This document shows positions 59,948-64,000 of a stretch of 64,000 nucleotides of DNA, piece by piece. The position numbers and the translations under genes were made by a program. The stretch comes from Bradyrhizobium sp. YR681 (lineage in GTDB: Bacteria; Pseudomonadota; Alphaproteobacteria; Rhizobiales; Xanthobacteraceae): the NCBI RefSeq assembly GCF_000282615.1, contig NZ_AKIY01000214.1, positions 1 through 64,000 of the forward strand. Reading direction: 5' to 3'. The notes under the pieces are model-generated. The model had not been told where the DNA came from. It did not search any database and worked only from the letters and a program-made list of their open reading frames with translations. The stretch's first letter is position 1, and every line of letters begins with the position of its first letter.

Positions 59948-61907
59948 TCTCGTCGCCGTGCTCGGCGCTCGTCTCGACCAGTTCTCATCTGATCTCGATC
60001 AGGCGGGCAACATGGCCGATGACGCGATCTCGCGCATCGAGTCCGCATTCGACGGGCTCAATCCGGGCTTTGCCGGACTGTCAGGCCTCGGCGCCGTGAT
60101 CGGCGGCGCGACTGCGGCCGCCGGCGCCTTGCTGGCGGCGATGACCAGCATCAATTCCGAGGTCGCCAGCATCGGCAAGAACGCCGAATTCGTCGGTCAG
60201 AGCGTGGCGGATTTCCAGCGCACGTTGTTCGCGGCCGGGCAGGGCGGCGTCTCCAGCGAACAGGCGACCAAGGACCTGCGCGGTCTCGCAACGCTGCTGG
60301 CCGATGCCAAGGAAAACGAGAACTCGCTGACCAAGCTGCTCGACGCCAACAACGTCAAATACAAGGACCGTACCGGGCAGGTCATCAACACCAGTCAGGC
60401 GCTGAAGGTCGCGGAGGATCTGATCGGCCGCTTCCAGTCATTGCCGGAAAAAACCAAGGCAGCCGAGATGCTCGGCCTGTCCGAGGGTTGGGTACGTGCG
60501 CTGACCGAAGCCGCGGGCGGCTTTCAGGCGGTCGCGGCTCGCGCCGACGCCGCCGGCGTCGTGATTGACGCGGCCACGGTCGCCAAGGCCGAGCTGTTCG
60601 AGCGCGCATGGCAGCAGTCGACCGACGCATGGGGGAAGCAGTTCAAGTCGGTCGCCGGGGATGTTGCCGTCTATCTCGGCGGCCTGATCGACCAGGCCGG
60701 CGAGTTTCTTCAAAAGTCATTAGCGGCGAATGGAATCAAGCCCGGCGACAATAACGAAAAGTTCAACGCGACGATGGACGCGCTCGACATCGCCCGCAAG
60801 GATGCGCTGGGTCTGGCGCAGGATGTCGACCAGCTCACGCGCGTCATCGATCGCATGGCCCGGACTGGCGGCGATCCCGACATCATCGCGGGGCTCGAAG
60901 CAGCGCGCTTCAAGGCGCAGGTTTTCCGCATGGAATTGGAGAAAGCGCAGGCCGCGGCGGCCAAGGCCGAGTTTCCGGACGGCGTGCCGCTCCCGGCGGC
61001 AAGGCCTGCCTCGGCCAATGATCCTGATCCGAATGCAGCCAGGCTGCCGGTCCGCAAGAAGGGCAGCGACAAGCGCGATCAGTTCGATATCGCGGTTGAC
61101 GACATCACCAAGCGCACCGCGACCATCAAGGCCGACACGGCTGCGATGTTCCAGAACAACGTGGCGCAGGCGCAGATGCGCGCCGAGTTCCGCGAGCTGA
61201 CCGCGATCATGCGCGACAATGGCGAGGTGACGCAGGAGCGGATCGACAAATACGAGGATCTTCGCAAGACGATGTCAGCACAGCAGGCGCTCGAAGCGGC
61301 CGGCATCACGCTGACCGCCGATCACGCGCAGAAATTTCTCAGTTCGTCGCAGGCAATCGCCTCGGCAACAGCGTCTTATGACGCGGCCAAAAAATCGCTG
61401 ACCGAGATCAACGGCGCCAGCGCGCAGCTCGGCGGCGCTCTCTCGACCGCATTCTCGGACGCGATTTTCGAAGCCAAAAGCCTCGACCAGGTCGTATCCA
61501 ACCTCGCCAAGACGATCGGCAAAGCCGGCATCAACTCGCTTGCTGCCTCGTTCTTCAATGCGCCGGCCTCCGGCGGCCTGTCGCCGTTTGCCTCGATCTT
61601 CAAAAGCTTCATTCCGGGCTTCGCCGGCGGCACGGATTCAGCGCCAGGCGGGCTGGCGTGGGTCGGTGAAAGCGGCAGGGAATTGGTCAACCTGCCGCGC
61701 GGCTCTCAGGTTATCCCGAACGACGTCGCTCGCCAGATGACCGGCGGTTCGACCATCCAGAACGTGTTCCATGTCGCTGGCGACGTCACGCCGGGAACGG
61801 TCGACCGGCTGCACGCCATGGTGATCGCCGCCAACCAGAAGGCGGACCGGGTGACGCGGATCGTCTCCTCGGCGCAGAGCTACAACGCGACTGGGGTAGG
61901 CCGGTGA
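59937..61907 (+). CDS. Tail tape measure protein
   Basis: A 656-residue protein. A helical N-terminus (LDQFSSDLDQAGNMADDAIS) is followed by a Gly/Ala hydrophobic segment (about 45-66), long coiled regions (about 120-490) and a C-terminus with GGLAWVGESGRELVNLPRG, a motif typical of tape measures and GTA-like tails. It sets tail length; at 656 residues a tail of roughly 100 nm is expected. Confidence 0.88.
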   Translation: MSTDLVAVLGARLDQFSSDLDQAGNMADDAISRIESAFDGLNPGFAGLSGLGAVIGGATAAAGALLAAMTSINSEVASIGKNAEFVGQSVADFQRTLFAAGQGGVSSEQATKDLRGLATLLADAKENENSLTKLLDANNVKYKDRTGQVINTSQALKVAEDLIGRFQSLPEKTKAAEMLGLSEGWVRALTEAAGGFQAVAARADAAGVVIDAATVAKAELFERAWQQSTDAWGKQFKSVAGDVAVYLGGLIDQAGEFLQKSLAANGIKPGDNNEKFNATMDALDIARKDALGLAQDVDQLTRVIDRMARTGGDPDIIAGLEAARFKAQVFRMELEKAQAAAAKAEFPDGVPLPAARPASANDPDPNAARLPVRKKGSDKRDQFDIAVDDITKRTATIKADTAAMFQNNVAQAQMRAEFRELTAIMRDNGEVTQERIDKYEDLRKTMSAQQALEAAGITLTADHAQKFLSSSQAIASATASYDAAKKSLTEINGASAQLGGALSTAFSDAIFEAKSLDQVVSNLAKTIGKAGINSLAASFFNAPASGGLSPFASIFKSFIPGFAGGTDSAPGGLAWVGESGRELVNLPRGSQVIPNDVARQMTGGSTIQNVFHVAGDVTPGTVDRLHAMVIAANQKADRVTRIVSSAQSYNATGVGR

Positions 61908-62020
61908 TCGACTATGCGCTCGCGCATCCTCAACTGATGGCTTTGGCGGTCGCCGCTTGGGCTCTCGCGCGTCTCCTGCGCTGGATGCTGACGCCGGCAC
62001 CGCGTGACTGGCTGGACTGA
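61904..62020 (+). CDS. Small membrane peptide after tape measure
   Basis: A 38-residue peptide starting at GTG (GTGA overlap), with LMALAVAAWALARLLRWMLT as one membrane-like helix. Small genes at this place occur in GTA-like tail modules. Function unknown. Confidence 0.5.
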   Translation: MIDYALAHPQLMALAVAAWALARLLRWMLTPAPRDWLD

Positions 62021-62766
62021 TGACCTTCGCCCCCGAATTCCCCCGCGCGCTGCTGCGCGAAAAGTCCCATGCGTGGAACCTCGCCGGCAACGCCGTGTCG
62101 GGTGGCCAGACCTCCGTCGGTCAATCCTATGCGACCTCGGACGGTGGCGGCTTCTGGACCTGCAAGATGTCGGACGTCTCGCTCTCAGGCGGCCGCAAGG
62201 GCATCGACAGGGGCCGCGACCGCCAGAAGGTGTCCACGCAGCTCTGGCGGGCCGTGCAGATGCTCGCCGACGGCGGGGCGGGGCAGCTGGTGGTGCCGCG
62301 CAATGACGCGCTGGTGCGGCCCTGGCCGCCGGGGTTCGCGGCAAGCTTCGGTGACGGCGTCCCGCATGACGACGACAGCCTGCTCGATGACGGCTCGGAC
62401 TATTACCAGCAGGTGATCGACATCGTTGCCGCGGCCGCGGACCTGCGCGCCACCTCGCTCGACATCTCGATCGCGCTCGCCGGCGAGCTGCTCGGCGGCG
62501 AGGAGTTCTCGATCCGGCATCCGACCAAGGGCCCGCGGCTCTACCGCATTCGGACCGTCGAGATGATCTCGGTCGATGAGGCCACCATCACCATCCGCCC
62601 GCCGCTGCGCGAGGCGATCGAGGACGACACGCCGCTGGAATTCGACCGGCCGGTCTGCCTGATGCGGCTGGTCTCGCCGTCGTCGATGGACCTGACCGAG
62701 CAGCCTTGGACCTTCAACTCGGCGAGCGTCGATTTCGTTGAGGATCTGCGGGACGTCGTGACGTGA
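62020..62766 (+). CDS. Minor tail protein (distal tail-like)
   Basis: A 248-residue protein: FAPEFPRALLREKSHAWNLA near the start, then WTCKMSDVSLSGGRKGIDRG, IALAGELLGGEEFSIRHPTK and SASVDFVEDL at the end. This resembles the gp12/gp13 position of GTA-like tails. TGATG overlap. Confidence 0.65.
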   Translation: MTFAPEFPRALLREKSHAWNLAGNAVSGGQTSVGQSYATSDGGGFWTCKMSDVSLSGGRKGIDRGRDRQKVSTQLWRAVQMLADGGAGQLVVPRNDALVRPWPPGFAASFGDGVPHDDDSLLDDGSDYYQQVIDIVAAAADLRATSLDISIALAGELLGGEEFSIRHPTKGPRLYRIRTVEMISVDEATITIRPPLREAIEDDTPLEFDRPVCLMRLVSPSSMDLTEQPWTFNSASVDFVEDLRDVVT

Positions 62767-63371
62767 CCTTCAACGAAGCGGAGCTCGCCGCGCTCGACAG
62801 CGGCGTCGCGCGGTTCGGCGACCTGTTCCGGCTGGAGGTCGACCCGGTGGCGCGGCTCTGGCTCGGCGCCGGCGATCTCGACGTCGGCACCAACGTCTAT
62901 GACACCGCCGGCGGCATCTACAAGGGCCTCGGTCAGATCGGCCCCATCCCGGAATTCGACGCCATGATCAACGGCGCCGCCAGCCGGATCGAGGTGGTTT
63001 TGAGCGGCGTGTCCGGACAGATCGCCGAAGTCGCGCAGGGCGACGATACCGACCAGATCAAGAACAAGCGCGCCGCCTTCGGCTTCGTGCTGTTCGGCGA
63101 CGATTTGCAGCCGCTCGGCTCTGCGCATTGGTATGCGCATTACCGCGCCGACGTGCTGTCCTCCGGCAGCGAGCCGGTGCTCGAGCCGACCGGCGTGCCG
63201 GTGCGCTGGATCAAGCTGTCCTGTGGCTCTCAGCTGACACGGCGGCGCAGGCCGGCGCGCAGCTACTTTTCGGACAAGGACCAGCAGGCCCGTTTCCCCG
63301 GCGATCTCTTCTGCTCGCTGACGCCGCGTTACGTGACCGGATTCAACAAGCCATGGCCGGTGCTGGTGTGA
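62763..63371 (+). CDS. Minor tail protein
   Basis: A 202-residue protein starting at GTG: ELAALDSGVARFGDLFRLEV, RLWLGAGDLDVGTNVYDTAG, IEVVLSGVSGQIAEVAQGDD and a C-terminus with RYVTGFNKPWPV. By position it is a baseplate-hub component of a siphovirus or GTA-like tail tip. Confidence 0.65.
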   Translation: MTFNEAELAALDSGVARFGDLFRLEVDPVARLWLGAGDLDVGTNVYDTAGGIYKGLGQIGPIPEFDAMINGAASRIEVVLSGVSGQIAEVAQGDDTDQIKNKRAAFGFVLFGDDLQPLGSAHWYAHYRADVLSSGSEPVLEPTGVPVRWIKLSCGSQLTRRRRPARSYFSDKDQQARFPGDLFCSLTPRYVTGFNKPWPVLV

Positions 63372-63793
63372 GCCTTGCCGATTATCTCGACCGCGCGGCC
63401 GCGGGCCGCTTTCGCTATGGCGTGCTGGATTGCTGCACGCTGATGGCCGACTGGCTGTGCGCGCAGGGGCTTTGCGACGTGATGGCGGACCGCCGCGGCA
63501 CCTACGCGACCATGGCCGCCTACAAGACGGCAATCCGCAGCGAGGGCGGCATGCTGGCATCCTGTCGCGCGCGCTTTGCGGCAGCCGGCCTTGTGGAGAC
63601 CTGCGATCCGCAGCCCGGCGATGTCGCGCTGGTGCTGGCGCCGATCGGCCGGCGGCGTGACGGCCGCCTGGTCTCGGCGCCGACCGGGGCGATCTGCCTT
63701 GCCGGCGGCCTGCGCGCGATCGTCACCAGCGACCAGGGCGTGATGGCCTTCGCCCTCCCGGTGGTCGCGGCCTGGAGCCTGCCGCATGGCTGA
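63368..63793 (+). CDS. NlpC/P60-like tail-tip protein (DUF6950-like)
   Basis: A 141-residue protein: FRYGVLDCCTLMADWLCAQG carries the cysteine of the NlpC/P60-type fold (near residue 22), and PQPGDVALVLAP fits the region before the catalytic His. In this position such proteins cut peptidoglycan during entry. GTG start. The missing clear His-x-Gly motif weakens the enzymatic claim. Confidence 0.65.
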   Translation: MSLADYLDRAAAGRFRYGVLDCCTLMADWLCAQGLCDVMADRRGTYATMAAYKTAIRSEGGMLASCRARFAAAGLVETCDPQPGDVALVLAPIGRRRDGRLVSAPTGAICLAGGLRAIVTSDQGVMAFALPVVAAWSLPHG

Positions 63794-64000
63794 GACGGTC
63801 GGACTTCTGATCCTCTCGGCCGCGGGCGCGACCGAGGCCGCCAGCGGCTTTGGCGCCGCGGCGGTGACGCTGGAGATCGCCGGCACGACCATCAGCGCGG
63901 CCTCGATCGTCGGGGCGGCTGCGATCACGGCGGCCTCGATCGGGCTGTCCTATGCGCTTGCGCCGTCGCCCGACGTGCCCAAGCCGGAAAACGGCTCGCA
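63786..64000 (+). CDS. Tail hub / host-specificity protein, 3' truncated by the window
   Basis: Only 71 residues are visible: Gly/Ala-rich hydrophobic helices (GAAAITAASIGLSYALAPSP) followed by DVPKPENGS. The VPKPENG segment is typical of the N-terminus of phage J-type/GTA gp15-type tail proteins. It overlaps the NlpC/P60-like gene by 8 nt. Confidence 0.7.
   Translation, partial: MAETVGLLILSAAGATEAASGFGAAAVTLEIAGTTISAASIVGAAAITAASIGLSYALAPSPDVPKPENGS

Larger units (their letters stand above)
13310..64000. mobile_element. Prophage (siphovirus-like, HK97-type), right end outside the window
   Basis: From the tRNA-Thr attachment remnant onwards every gene fits a temperate tailed phage: integrase, repressor/Cro switch, replication genes, DNA methyltransferases, a diversity-generating retroelement, terminase, portal, protease, capsid, tail tube, chaperone, tape measure and tail tip. 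The absence of sheath or baseplate genes next to the tail tube, together with the long tape measure, points to a non-contractile tail. No large inactivating lesion was seen in the structural genes, so the element may be inducible. Confidence 0.93.

Overview
The window is GC-rich alphaproteobacterial DNA, most like Bradyrhizobium or a close relative. This is inferred from base composition, an Omp25/31-type beta-barrel protein, small secreted Lys/Ala-rich proteins and acyltransferase-3/SGNH-type enzymes; no rRNA or species marker is present. It divides into a chromosomal part (1 to about 13,310) and a temperate, tailed-phage prophage (about 13,310 to beyond 64,000).

Chromosomal part: a 5'-truncated S10 serine peptidase, a class C beta-lactamase-fold hydrolase, a secreted TPR protein, several small secreted or lipoprotein-like proteins, the outer-membrane protein, a methyl-accepting chemotaxis protein, a frameshifted methyltransferase, an intact methyltransferase, an OafA-type acyltransferase, a GFA-type zinc protein and the C-terminal remnant of an SGNH acyltransferase. 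The junction is a 3' fragment of a tRNA-Thr(TGT) gene (13,310-13,358) lying directly beside the integrase. The intact tRNA should therefore be at the other prophage end, outside the window.

Prophage layout: (a) a leftward early operon from 18,989 to 13,412 (small proteins, C5-cytosine methyltransferase, HTH/excisionase-like protein, tyrosine integrase); (b) a divergent switch at 19.0-19.7 kb with a repressor, a Cro-like gene and four copies of one 15-bp operator; (c) a phage tRNA with CAT anticodon and other tRNA-like debris; (d) a long rightward early operon (21.1-41.8 kb), mostly translationally coupled through 1- or 4-nt start/stop overlaps, with ParB-like proteins, three adenine methyltransferases, a CHC2/Toprim primase and a D5/P4-type primase-helicase; (e) a CGAGGGTT-repeat region that may be the replication origin; (f) a NusG-like antiterminator, then terminator-like hairpins and the late operon (HNH, terminase, portal, collagen-like protein, ClpP-like protease, HK97-type capsid, glycan-modifying enzymes, connectors, tail tube, frameshifting tail chaperone, tape measure, tail tip).

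The most striking system is a complete diversity-generating retroelement (DGR) at 24.4-27.1 kb: a lectin/FGE-fold target gene ending in a variable repeat (VR), an 8-bp-stem GACA-loop hairpin just after its stop codon, an Avd-like gene, a template repeat (TR) and a reverse transcriptase with IGSLTSQ and YMDD motifs. Over 123 aligned bases TR and VR differ at 12 positions and every one is an adenine in TR (12 of 23 adenines changed, 0 of 100 other bases). This is the signature of adenine-specific mutagenic retrohoming. The TR is also open in frame with the RT, behind a strong ribosome binding site.
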